NCBI RefSeq assembly: GCF_001513675.1
Contig: NZ_CP013859.1
Span: forward strand, 807,081-871,080
DNA: 64,000 nt
DNA from: Microbacterium sp. XT11
Lineage (GTDB): Bacteria > Actinomycetota > Actinomycetes > Actinomycetales > Microbacteriaceae
Direction of reading: 5' to 3'
The notes under the pieces were generated by a model. The model saw only the letters and a program-made list of their open reading frames with translations, had not been told where the DNA came from and made no database searches. Shown one piece after another: positions 18,478 to 26,729 of the stretch. Every line of letters starts with the position of its first letter. The stretch's first letter is position 1. Position numbers and translations under genes: made by a program.

Positions 18478-21195
18478 ATGACACACGACACGCCCCCCTC
18501 GACAGGCCCCCTTCCCGCAGCGGCAGCCCGCTCCCGTGATCGCCCCGACGCCCCCGTCTCGACCGGCGTGCCGCGCACGGCGCCGGCCCTCCTTCCTCGG
18601 ACCCGTCTGCTCGAACGGCTCGATCGCGCACCGGCACCGGCGCTGACGATCGTCCAGGCCGGGTCGGGGTTCGGCAAGACGTCGCTCCTCGCCGACTGGG
18701 CGGGCCGGCGACCGGCGGACGCCGAGCCGCTGATCTGGGTCACCGCGGACGAGAGCGTCGGCGATGCCGTCGCCTTCTGGCGGGAGGTGCTGCACGTTCT
18801 CGACCGGGCGGGGCTGGTCGAGCGCACCGACCTCGCCCAGGTGGAGGTCCGCGGCGACATCGCCGACGTGCTCCCCGCGGCGCTGCGCCGGGGCTTCGAC
18901 TCCCTTCCCGCACCCGTCGTGCTCGTCGTGGACGGCTTCGAACGACTCGCCGGCACGCGCGTCGAGACCGATCTGATCGAGCTGCTCACCCGCACCGAGA
19001 AGCTGCGCCTCGTCGTGGCGACGCACATCGCCTCCGAGATCGGCAGCGTGACCACCGCCTCGCGGCTCGACACGCTCACCCTCGATGCGGCCGCACTGCG
19101 CTTCGACGACATCGAGGTGCGCGGCCTCGCCGCCGGCATGGGCGTCGACTCCTCGCCCCGCGAGCTGGCGCGGCTGCGCGAGGAGCTGGAGGGATGGCCC
19201 TTCGGCATCCGCGCGGTGCTGGAGCGGCGACGCCGCACCGAGTCGGGCTCGCTCTCCGACGCCCGCCGCGCCGTCTTCGGGATGCCGGTCGGCGAACCGG
19301 AGCCGCTCGACCTCGCGCTCGTGCATCGGCACCTGCTCGCCTCGCTCGACGGCCTCGAGGGACTCGACCTGCTCGCCGTCACCTCCGTGCTCGACGCCTT
19401 CACCGTCGAGCAGGCCGAGGTGCTCGGCGCCGACGTCGATGGGCACCCCGTGCTCGGCGAGCTGGAGTCACGGGGCCTGGGCACCTGGCACGGCGACACC
19501 GAGCCGCAGCAGTACCGCCTCCACCCCGTGCTCAGGCGCGCCCTTCGCGACGAGCTCGACCGCCGCGAAGGGGCGACCGCCGGCGCGTTCACCCGGCTCG
19601 CGAGCTGGCACGTGGGTCGCGGGGAGTTCGCGCGCGGCTTCGAGGCCGCGATCCACGCGGGTCAGTGGGAGCTGGCGCGGCGATGCGTGCGCTCGGATCT
19701 CTTCGAGGTGCTCGTGCGCCTGCGGCTGCATCCCGAGATCCTGCGTGCCGTGCCGCGCAGCGTGCTGCGCGACGAGCCGCTGTTCATGCTCGTCGACGGC
19801 ATCGCCCGCTACGCGGCGGGCAGCCAGGCCAAGGCGGTGCGGATGCTCCTCACCGCGGTAGCCGCGTGCGAGAAACAGCGGCTGACCACCCGCGGCGCCC
19901 CCACGCCGGATCAGGTCTGGGTGCAGGGCATCCTCACCGTCGCACTGCGGCTCGTCGGGCGCTACGAACTGGTCCCGGCCGCGCTGCGACGCTTCGTGCG
20001 GATGCTCGAGTCGGTCGACGACCCCGACGACCACCTCGAACCGTCGATGCTGCTGATCCGCACCCAGTCGATCATCACCTACGGCTTCATCGACGACGTG
20101 GCCGGCGCAGAACGGCTCGCGGTGAGCACGACGCAGGAGAGGCACCGGATGTCGCGCCTGCAGCAGGCGAACCTGCACGGCCTGACCGCGTTCGCGCATG
20201 CGCGACGGGGCGACGTCGTGCGCGCCGCCGCGTCGCTGCGCACCGTGGATGAGCTCGGCAAGCCCCGCCAGTTCGACGAGAGCTTCTTCGCGGTGACCCA
20301 CCACCTCGCCGCGGCCTGGGTGGCACTCGAGCGGTTCGACCCGTGCGAGGCGGCCGAGCACCTCGCGCGCACCGACCGGCACTGGCCGACCATGGAGTAC
20401 TGGCCCTTCGCGCTCGAGGCCATGACCCACGTCGAGTGGCAGCGCCGCGGCCCGCAATCGGCGCTGCTGACACTGCAGGAGGGACGCGCCGAGAAGCGCA
20501 CCAAGGTCGGGATCGGCGCGGCCCTCACCGCGGTCCTGGTCGCCCTCGAGGCCGAGCTGCTGCTGGCTTCCGGGCTCGGCAGCGAGGCCGCGGCGCTCCT
20601 GACGCCGAACCGGCTCCGCCGGGCCCCTCGCCTCGCGGTGCCCAGAAGCCGCTCGCTGCTGCTCGCCGGAGATCACGCCCAGGCGGCGAGCCTCGCCGAC
20701 CGTCACGCGCTGCGCGAGTCGCTGCCGTGGCACATCAGGGTCGAGCTGCTGCTCGTCTCGGCATCCGCGAGCCTTCGCGACGGGGACCGGGACACGGCGC
20801 AGGAACGCTTCGACCGCGCAGCATCCATCGCCGAGCGCACCGGGCTGCGGACGCCCTTCGTCTCGATGCCGGCCGCAGACCTGCAGGTCCTCGGCGCGTC
20901 GCACCCGCGCCTGCTCGCCGGGCTCTCGTCGCGCTCGGCCCGCTACCCCGAGCCGAGCAGTATCATCGCGCTGTCCCGCCGCGAACAGCGCGTGCTGATC
21001 GAGCTCGCCGAGGAGGCGACGCTGCCCGAGATCGCGCGCACGCTCTCGATCTCGACGAATACGCTCAAGTCGCAGCTACGCTCGATATACCGCAAGCTCG
21101 GAGCCGCCGGCCGTCACGACGCCGTCCAGATCGCGCGCAGGCTCGGGCTCGTGCTGCTGCGCTCCGAAACGACCGACGAGGAGAGTCCGCGATGA
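18478..21195 (+). CDS. LuxR-family LAL (MalT-like) transcriptional regulator
   Basis: The 905-residue protein has an N-terminal ATPase module with Walker A AGSGFGKTS (about residues 61-69) and Walker B VVLVVDGFER, a middle tetratricopeptide-like helical region, and a C-terminal LuxR-type helix-turn-helix (LSRREQRVLIELAEEATLPEIARTLSISTNTLKSQLRSIYRKLG). This is the LAL/MalT architecture of signal-gated activators. The ATG at 18478-18480 is preferred over the upstream ATG at 18415, because the start of the family domain lies close after it. The stop overlaps the next gene (ATGA), so it is co-translated with an ECF S-component-like protein. It may control the divergent surface protein. Confidence 0.85.
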   Translation: MTHDTPPSTGPLPAAAARSRDRPDAPVSTGVPRTAPALLPRTRLLERLDRAPAPALTIVQAGSGFGKTSLLADWAGRRPADAEPLIWVTADESVGDAVAFWREVLHVLDRAGLVERTDLAQVEVRGDIADVLPAALRRGFDSLPAPVVLVVDGFERLAGTRVETDLIELLTRTEKLRLVVATHIASEIGSVTTASRLDTLTLDAAALRFDDIEVRGLAAGMGVDSSPRELARLREELEGWPFGIRAVLERRRRTESGSLSDARRAVFGMPVGEPEPLDLALVHRHLLASLDGLEGLDLLAVTSVLDAFTVEQAEVLGADVDGHPVLGELESRGLGTWHGDTEPQQYRLHPVLRRALRDELDRREGATAGAFTRLASWHVGRGEFARGFEAAIHAGQWELARRCVRSDLFEVLVRLRLHPEILRAVPRSVLRDEPLFMLVDGIARYAAGSQAKAVRMLLTAVAACEKQRLTTRGAPTPDQVWVQGILTVALRLVGRYELVPAALRRFVRMLESVDDPDDHLEPSMLLIRTQSIITYGFIDDVAGAERLAVSTTQERHRMSRLQQANLHGLTAFAHARRGDVVRAAASLRTVDELGKPRQFDESFFAVTHHLAAAWVALERFDPCEAAEHLARTDRHWPTMEYWPFALEAMTHVEWQRRGPQSALLTLQEGRAEKRTKVGIGAALTAVLVALEAELLLASGLGSEAAALLTPNRLRRAPRLAVPRSRSLLLAGDHAQAASLADRHALRESLPWHIRVELLLVSASASLRDGDRDTAQERFDRAASIAERTGLRTPFVSMPAADLQVLGASHPRLLAGLSSRSARYPEPSSIIALSRREQRVLIELAEEATLPEIARTLSISTNTLKSQLRSIYRKLGAAGRHDAVQIARRLGLVLLRSETTDEESPR

Positions 21196-21797
21196 GCCAT
21201 GCTCCGGGCCGCGATGCGCGGCACCCTTCTTCTGCACGCACGACGACGCGCGATCTTCTGATCTGCGCCGCACTCGGCGCCCTCACCGCGATGGCGGTGA
21301 TCGCCCTCTCGTCGGTGCTCGGGACGCTCGCGGCGGCGTCGCCCCCGCTGTACTCGCTCGTCGGCGGCTACACCGCGATCGCGCCGCTGCTCGCGCTGCG
21401 CCTCACCGGCCGCCGCGGTGCGGCGACCATCACGGCGCTGTGCTGCGCTCTGATCGCGTGGCCCTTCAGCCCGCTCGGCGTGCTGCTGCTGGCGGCCGTG
21501 GTGGCGCCGGCGGTGGCGATGGACCTGCTCTTCGGCCTCCGGCGCCGCATCGGCCGGCGCGGCGCGCTCTGGCTCGGAGCGGGCGCCGCGGCGCTGGTCA
21601 TCTTCGCGCTGTCGCTGCCGATCATCTCTCCCGACCAGCTCACCACGACCGTGGTGCTCCTCACCCTGGTGGGCCGACTCGCGTCGTACGCGATCGCCTG
21701 TGCGCTGTCGGGGATCGTCGCGCGCGCCCTGCACCGCGCCGGCGTGCGCCCGCCCGCGCCCCGCGGCGCTGAGCCGCAGGCTGTTCGAGGCGCGTGA
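21192..21797 (+). CDS. ECF transporter S-component-like membrane protein
   Basis: The 201-residue protein has five to six hydrophobic helices: DLLICAALGALTAMAVIALS, SLVGGYTAIAPLLALRL, AATITALCCALIAW, GVLLLAAVVAPAVAMDLLFGL, and two C-terminal helices. The pattern resembles YkoE/ECF S components that bind vitamin-type substrates, but no signature fixes the ligand and no energising A/A'/T genes are near. The ATG overlaps the stop of the LAL regulator, so a sensing or regulatory link between the two is plausible. The alternative is an unrelated small membrane protein. Confidence 0.6.
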   Translation: MSHAPGRDARHPSSARTTTRDLLICAALGALTAMAVIALSSVLGTLAAASPPLYSLVGGYTAIAPLLALRLTGRRGAATITALCCALIAWPFSPLGVLLLAAVVAPAVAMDLLFGLRRRIGRRGALWLGAGAAALVIFALSLPIISPDQLTTTVVLLTLVGRLASYAIACALSGIVARALHRAGVRPPAPRGAEPQAVRGA

Positions 21798-21840
21798 GTC
21801 GTCGCGTCCGTGGGGCGACGCATCGTACCCACGGGAACGG

Positions 21841-23175
21841 TCATGCCTCGCGGTCGAGCCTCTCGATGCGGCTGACCAGGCCGGCACGCTTCGGCGACCG
21901 AGCCGGCAGCATCTCCAAGGCCAGCCGCAGCACTTCGGCGTCGTTCTGCCCCTCGGGGATCTCGGCGTACGCCAGGAGCACGTCGAGGCTGGCCTCCGAC
22001 AGCATCGCCTCGCGCAGCGCGGCCCGCACCGAGTCGCGGAACTCCTCCACGCCTGGCGACGTCGACTCCGGCAGCACAGGGCCGCGGTACGCGGTCAGCG
22101 CGACGCGGTGCGCACCCCGGTCGAGAAGCGACAGCACGTCTTGAGCATCCGTCTCCAACGGCATCGGCAGCCGGTAGGGGCGGGACTCGGGGATGAGACC
22201 GGATGCCGTGCGCTCCAGCACCTTCCTCAGACGCACCATCTCGGGGCGCAGCGTGTCGGGCGACGCGCCTTCGCCGTACACGAGCTCCGCCAGGCGCTCG
22301 GCGGAGAGACCCTGCCGGTGGATCGCGAGCATGAGCATGATGGCGGCATGCCGTGCGCTGAGCTCGATGACGCGTTCGCCGAACTCCGTGTCGATCTCGA
22401 GGCGGGCGCGGTCTCGGCCGAGCACGTGCAGCACGCCGCGGAGGGTGCCCTTGCCGGTGAGCGCGGCCTGCGTCGTCGCACGCTGCGGGACCTCGGTGCG
22501 ACGACGGAGCCGGGCGACCATGAGCTCGGATTCGACGGCCCGCACGGTCGCGTCGACGAGCAGCCGCGCCTGCGGGGTGACGACCTCATCGCCCCCGGTG
22601 ATGTCGATGACGCCGAGCACGCGCTGCGTCTCGGGGTCTCGCACCGGGGCGGCCGTGCACGACCACGGATGCACGAGCCGGTTGTAGTGCTCGGCGCCGC
22701 GGATCTGCACGGACTCGCCGAGGAGGAGCGCGGTTCCCGGGGCCGCGGTGCCGACGACGTCTTCCGACCAGTTCGCTCCCTCGACGAAGCCCATGTTGCC
22801 GGTGAGGGAACGGACGCGGTGGTCGCCCTCGACCCACAGCAGCCGGCCGGCCTGGTCGCCGACCGCGACGATGACCCCGGAGTCCTGGACCTCACCGGGG
22901 AGAAGCAGCGAGCGGATCATGTCCATCGCCGATGCGAGCGGATGCGTGATCCGATACCGTTCCAGTTCGTCCTCGGCGAGTTCGAGCGACGGCGCGCCTT
23001 CGGGTCCGACGCGGCCGCGCCAGGATCGCTCCCAGGACTCGCGCACGAGCGGACGCACCTGCTGCAGGCGGTGGTCTTCGAGGTTGCCGGCGAGCAGTTC
23101 CTCATGGGCGCGCTCGATGAGCAGACGTGACGCCTCCGGACGGGCGTCGCGTGACGCGCTCCATGACGCGACCAC
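21841..23175 (-). CDS. GAF-domain transcriptional regulator of the aldehyde dehydrogenase type
   Basis: The 444-residue protein begins ASRLLIERAHEELLAGN, then has a GAF-like sensor (LLLPGEVQDSGVIVAVGDQAGRLLWVEG...PWSCTAAPVRDPETQRVLGVIDITGG, residues about 85-200) and a C-terminal winged-helix region (TLRGVLHVLGRDRARLEIDTEFGERVIELSARHAAIMLML). It resembles the N-terminal part of AcoR but lacks the AAA domain. In Actinobacteria such proteins are often near ExaC-type aldehyde dehydrogenase genes. The start is a GTG at 23173-23175 with GGAG upstream. The GTTGC-type operator near 12.95 kb is a possible target; the link is inferred. Confidence 0.75.
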   Translation of the reverse strand: MVASWSASRDARPEASRLLIERAHEELLAGNLEDHRLQQVRPLVRESWERSWRGRVGPEGAPSLELAEDELERYRITHPLASAMDMIRSLLLPGEVQDSGVIVAVGDQAGRLLWVEGDHRVRSLTGNMGFVEGANWSEDVVGTAAPGTALLLGESVQIRGAEHYNRLVHPWSCTAAPVRDPETQRVLGVIDITGGDEVVTPQARLLVDATVRAVESELMVARLRRRTEVPQRATTQAALTGKGTLRGVLHVLGRDRARLEIDTEFGERVIELSARHAAIMLMLAIHRQGLSAERLAELVYGEGASPDTLRPEMVRLRKVLERTASGLIPESRPYRLPMPLETDAQDVLSLLDRGAHRVALTAYRGPVLPESTSPGVEEFRDSVRAALREAMLSEASLDVLLAYAEIPEGQNDAEVLRLALEMLPARSPKRAGLVSRIERLDREA

Positions 23176-23260
23176 TGCGTTCTCCGATCATCGACGGTGG
23201 AGTGCGGCCATTCTACCCACCCACCCTCGCTCCACCCACCCCCCCCGCGCTCCATCCAGC

Positions 23261-23329
23261 CCCCGCTCAGGTATGAGTTGTGGTCGGATTTGGGCCGGAT
23301 TTCCGACCACAACTCATACCGGAGCGGGG
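23261..23329. repeat. Long-arm palindrome between divergent regulator genes
   Basis: Arms 23261-23288 and 23302-23329 are 28 bases each with one mismatch and a 13-base loop. It lies between two divergent genes (GAF regulator and PadR), where a terminator has no obvious use. C-rich sequence on the left and G-rich sequence on the right extend the weak symmetry outwards. Confidence 0.8.
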
Positions 23330-23416
23330 AATGGGTTGGCGGGAGGTGGGCGGGTGGGGTGGGTTGCGGAGTACTGTGCAGTGCGTGGTAGTGTGCATCG
23401 CATCGGAGGAGGTCGG

Positions 23417-23770
23417 ATGGACACCACACAGCTGCTCAAGGGCGTGCTCGATGTCGCGGTGCTCGCGGTGCTGCGCGCGGAGGACGGATACGGCTACGAC
23501 ATCGTGCGCCGGTTGCGCGACGCGGGGCTCGGGGACGTCGGCGACGCCTCGGTGTACGGCACGCTCCGGCGCCTGTACGCCGCGGGAAGCCTGTCGAGCT
23601 ACGTCGTCCCGTCAGACGGCGGACCCCACCGCAAGTACTACGCGCTGAACGCGCAGGGGCGCTCAGCACTGGAGACCCAGACCACGACCTGGCTCGACTT
23701 CGCCGGCGCGATGTCCCGCCTCCTCGTCGACGATCGCGCCGGAGCATCCACGAACGGAGAGAACCGATGA
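23417..23770 (+). CDS. PadR family transcriptional regulator
   Basis: The 117-residue protein is a PadR winged helix: QLLKGVLDVAVLAVLRAEDGYGYDIVRRLRDAGLG, then SVYGTLRRLYAAGSLSSYVV, and GPHRKYYALNAQGRSAL. The ATG at 23417 has GAGGAGG upstream; a TAGTGT -10 candidate is at 23389-23394. The stop overlaps the start of the next gene (ATGA). PadR-HAAS pairs form a known regulatory or envelope-stress module, the PadR protein usually repressing its own operon. Confidence 0.88.
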   Translation: MDTTQLLKGVLDVAVLAVLRAEDGYGYDIVRRLRDAGLGDVGDASVYGTLRRLYAAGSLSSYVVPSDGGPHRKYYALNAQGRSALETQTTTWLDFAGAMSRLLVDDRAGASTNGENR

Positions 23771-24822
23771 ACGCCACCGACACACCCATCGACGAGCGCA
23801 TCCGCGCGTTCGCGGCATCCGTGCGCCGGCACCTCGACGACCTGCCTGCCGATGAACTCGACGAGATCCTCTCCGGACTCACCGCCGACCTCGCCGACCA
23901 GGCCGCCGACAACGACGGCGTGCTCGATCTGGGCGACCCGGCGGAGTACGCCGCGGAGCTGCGGTCGGCCGCCGGACTCCCCCCGAGCGGTGCGTCGCGA
24001 TCGCGCCAGCCGTTCCGCCGCGGCCTCGCGGCCTGGCGCCAGGACCTCGGCGACGGCATCCGGCGCCTGCGCAACACCCCCGCCGGCGCGTGGCTGCTCG
24101 ACTTCCTCGTCGCGCTCCGGCCGGTGTGGTGGGTGCTTCGCGGATGCGGCATGTACGCGCTCGTCACCCTGCTGGCCACGCTCATGCCGCCGTACGGAGC
24201 GGGCTGGGGGATGCCGACGCATCCGCTGCACTGGATGCTGCTGCTCGCCCTCGTCGTCGTCAGCGTCCAATGGGGTCGAGGCCGGTGGGTGCCGATGCGC
24301 TGGCTTCGTCATCTGCGTACCGCCACGAGCTTGCTCGCCGTGCTGCTCATCCCCGCCGTGCTCGGCGCGCTGCTCGTGCCGCGTGTCGAGTACGTCGACG
24401 CCGGCGGCTACCTTCCGCAGGGGCTTCAGCTCGACGGCGTGCAGGTCGGCAACATCTTCGCCTTCGATGAGAACGGCGAGCCGATCGAGCACGTGCAGCT
24501 CTTCACGGACAAGGGCACGCCGCTCAACCTCTACGGCGGCTACAGCTCCGACATGGAGGTCGGACAGCTGTTCGAGGACGGTGAGACCGCGACCGTTCCG
24601 TTCCGCGACTACCGCAAGCAGCCCGTGTGGAACATCTATCCGCTCGACGAGGGCAGGATAGACCCGAACACCGGCGAGCCGAAGAAGTCGTCGATCAGGC
24701 AGCCTGCGCCGCCGTTCCTGCGTGCTCCGAGCGTGAGCTCGACCGGGCCGAAGCCCACACCGACCCCGGTGCCGACCGACGGGGTCACCGACCCCTCCTC
24801 CGAGCCCACCCCGGCGCCCTGA
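23767..24822 (+). CDS. HAAS-domain membrane protein paired with PadR
   Basis: The 351-residue protein starts with an HAAS-type helical region (IDERIRAFAASVRRHLDDLPADELDEILSGLTADLADQA, residues about 8-50). Four hydrophobic segments follow between about 110 and 210 (LLDFLVALRPVWWVL, GMYALVTLLATLM, HWMLLLALVVVSV, SLLAVLLIPAVLGALLV), then an extracytoplasmic beta-rich domain, and finally a Pro-rich tail (PTPTPVPTDG...). Its start overlaps the PadR stop by 4 bases. Role unknown; the partner regulator suggests a membrane-linked response. Confidence 0.75.
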   Translation: MNATDTPIDERIRAFAASVRRHLDDLPADELDEILSGLTADLADQAADNDGVLDLGDPAEYAAELRSAAGLPPSGASRSRQPFRRGLAAWRQDLGDGIRRLRNTPAGAWLLDFLVALRPVWWVLRGCGMYALVTLLATLMPPYGAGWGMPTHPLHWMLLLALVVVSVQWGRGRWVPMRWLRHLRTATSLLAVLLIPAVLGALLVPRVEYVDAGGYLPQGLQLDGVQVGNIFAFDENGEPIEHVQLFTDKGTPLNLYGGYSSDMEVGQLFEDGETATVPFRDYRKQPVWNIYPLDEGRIDPNTGEPKKSSIRQPAPPFLRAPSVSSTGPKPTPTPVPTDGVTDPSSEPTPAP

Positions 24823-24837
24823 CCGGCGCCCTGAGGC

Positions 24838-24872
24838 CGGATGCCGGGACGAGTGACTCCGGCCGGCATCCG
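24838..24872 (+). terminator. Terminator hairpin of the PadR-HAAS operon
   Basis: CGGATGCCGG (24838-24847) pairs perfectly with CCGGCATCCG (24863-24872), 10 bp with a 15-base loop, 16 bases after the stop. The stem is made of the GGATGCC motif that is very frequent in this window. Confidence 0.5.
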
Positions 24873-24898
24873 CGGCTCCGGGCGGCGCTGCGGCAGAC

Positions 24899-24971
24899 CC
24901 CGGGTTTCGAGTCGCATGATTTGCCCCGATTCGAGGCGATTGAGGGCAATTCATGCGACGTGAAACCCGGG
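24899..24971. repeat. Dispersed palindrome family A, copy 1
   Basis: Arms 24899-24926 and 24944-24971, 28 bases with three mismatches, contain the family core TTCGAGTCGCATGATTTGCCC. The loop is 17 bases. It lies between convergent genes. Copies 2 (28717-28778) and 3 (34134-34194) have the same arm core but different loops. Confidence 0.85.
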
Positions 24972-25005
24972 AGGCCGAAGGCCGGGGGGCCGGGGGCCCC
25001 GGGGG

Positions 25006-26433
25006 TCAGCCGCGGGCGGCCCACCAGGCGCGGAGGCGCTGCTCGGCGGCATCCGGGCCGATGACGCCCTCGTCGAGTCGCAGGTCGAGCAGGAACCGGT
25101 AAGCCTCGCCGACTTCGCGGCCGGGGCGGATGCCGAGGATCCGCTGGATCTCGTTGCCGTCGAGCTCCGGACGGATCGCGTCGAGCTCTTCCTGTTCCCG
25201 GAGCTCGACGATGCGGCGTTCGATGTCGTCGTAGGCGGCGGCGAGTCGCGCGGCCTTGCGCTTGTTGCGCGTGGTGACGTCGGCGCGCGTCAGGATGTGG
25301 AGCCGCTCCAGGAGGTCGCCCGCGTCGCGCACGTAGCGGCGCACGGCCGAGTCGGTCCACGCGCCCTCGGCGTAGCCGAAGAACCGCAGGTGCAATTCGA
25401 TGAGCGTGGCGACGGCGTCCGTCGTGTCGCTGTCGAACCGCAGCGATTGCAGACGCTTGCGCGCCATGCGGGCGCCGACGACGTCGTGATGGTGGAAGGT
25501 CACGGCGCCGCCGGGTTCGAGCTTGCGCGTGCGCGGCTTGCCGATGTCGTGCAGCAGGGCGGCGATGCGCAGCGGGACGTCCGGTGCCTCACCCGGATGC
25601 CGCGAGTGCTCGAGCTCGATCGCCTGTCGCACCACGGTGAGCGAGTGCTCGTAGACGTCCTTGTGGTGATGATGCTCATCGACCTCGAGTCGCAGGGCGC
25701 TCACCTCGGGGAGGAACTCCTCGATGAGGCCCGAGTCCACGAGAACGCGGATGCCGCGCACCGGATCGGCCGTGCCCATGAGCCGCACGAACTCGGACTG
25801 GATGCGCTCGGGACTGACGATCGACAGGGTCTCACGGAGTTCCGTGATCGCGTCGAACGTGCCAGGGTCGATCGCGAAGCCGAGCTGAGCGCTGAAGCGC
25901 GCGGCGCGGAGCATCCGCAGCGGGTCGTCGCCGAACGACACCCGCGGGTCGGTCGGCGTGCGGAGGACCCCGGCGACGAGGTCTTCGACGCCGCCGGTCG
26001 GGTCGATGAGCTTGACCGCCGGGACCTGCAGCGCCATCGCGTTGACGGTGAAGTCGCGGCGGATCAGGTCGCCGTCGATCGTGTCCCCGAACTCGACGGT
26101 CGGCTTACGGGTCTTCCCGTCGTAGCTGTCGGCGCGGTACGTCGTGATCTCCACCTGTTCGCCGCGGACGCGGGCGCCGATGGTGCCGAAGGCGCGGCCG
26201 ATGTCCCACTGCGCGGTCGAGACCGGCGTCACGATGCGCAGGATGTCGTCGGGACGAGCGTTCGTCGTGAAGTCGAGGTCGTGCGTGTCGCGGCCGAGCA
26301 GGGCGTCGCGCACCGGCCCGCCGACGACCGCGAGATCGAAGCCCGCCGCGGTGAACGCATCGGCGAGGGTGCGGACGACGGGATCCTCGGCGAGCGCGCC
26401 GAGACGGCTGAGGCCGTCGGCCATGTTGAGCAT
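25006..26433 (-). CDS. cca: CCA tRNA nucleotidyltransferase
   Basis: The 475-residue enzyme has the class II nucleotidyltransferase start (FDLAVVGGPVRDALLGRDTHDLDFTTNA, residues about 33-60, with GGxVRD and the DxD metal site), RRDFTVNAMAL, RMLRAARFSAQLGF, and an HD phosphohydrolase motif (IAALLHDIGKPRTRK). It adds or repairs the 3' CCA of tRNAs. Actinobacterial homologues lie close to murJ and the origin. The start at 26431-26433 (MLNMADG) is one of two near ATGs; 26424 is an alternative. Confidence 0.92.
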   Translation of the reverse strand: MLNMADGLSRLGALAEDPVVRTLADAFTAAGFDLAVVGGPVRDALLGRDTHDLDFTTNARPDDILRIVTPVSTAQWDIGRAFGTIGARVRGEQVEITTYRADSYDGKTRKPTVEFGDTIDGDLIRRDFTVNAMALQVPAVKLIDPTGGVEDLVAGVLRTPTDPRVSFGDDPLRMLRAARFSAQLGFAIDPGTFDAITELRETLSIVSPERIQSEFVRLMGTADPVRGIRVLVDSGLIEEFLPEVSALRLEVDEHHHHKDVYEHSLTVVRQAIELEHSRHPGEAPDVPLRIAALLHDIGKPRTRKLEPGGAVTFHHHDVVGARMARKRLQSLRFDSDTTDAVATLIELHLRFFGYAEGAWTDSAVRRYVRDAGDLLERLHILTRADVTTRNKRKAARLAAAYDDIERRIVELREQEELDAIRPELDGNEIQRILGIRPGREVGEAYRFLLDLRLDEGVIGPDAAEQRLRAWWAARG

Positions 26434-26499
26434 GGGTTCCAGCGTACCGGGGCGCGTTCGGCCGCCCGGGCCGCCGGGCCGGGCACGCGCCGCCGGGTC

Positions 26500-26580
26500 G
26501 CGACGCCCGCGCCGTCCGGCCGCGCCGCCCGGCCGCGCCGTCCGGCCGCGTCGTCCGGCCGGTCCGTCCGGCCGCGTCGG
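26500..26580. repeat. GC-rich degenerate tandem repeat
   Basis: About five to six degenerate ~13-base units of the form CCGTCCGGCCGCG lie between the CCA-enzyme start and the next palindrome. No gene or promoter motif is recognised within it. Confidence 0.7.
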
Positions 26581-26599
26581 GCACGGTGCCGTGCGACGC

Positions 26600-26685
26600 G
26601 TGCGAAAAGTCGGAGTTTCGTCACGACACGCCGGCGGCCGGCATCCGTGACCGGCGTGTCGTCACGGGAGTCCGACTTTTCGCAC
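26600..26685. repeat. Long-arm palindrome downstream of tetR
   Basis: Arms 26600-26634 and 26651-26685 are 35 bases with four mismatches, grouped in an internal bulge. Arms begin GTGCGAAAAGTCGGA; the inner part is CGACACGCCGG. It lies 45 bases past the tetR stop, between two genes of the minus strand, and probably ends tetR transcription. Its sequence is unlike family A. Confidence 0.8.
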
Positions 26686-26729
26686 CGGAAAGGGATGCCG
26701 GCGCGCCCCGACCCCGCCGGGAAACCCGG

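Noticed and set aside
18252..19592. N-terminal extension of the DUF11-repeat protein to 19592
   Set aside because: The extension is Ser/Arg-rich shadow of the LAL regulator; a proper signal peptide and ribosome-binding site define the start at 18251.
21808..21834. Terminator between the S-component-like gene and the GAF regulator
   Set aside because: Only a 7-bp stem with a 13-base loop and no T-tract; too weak to list as a feature.
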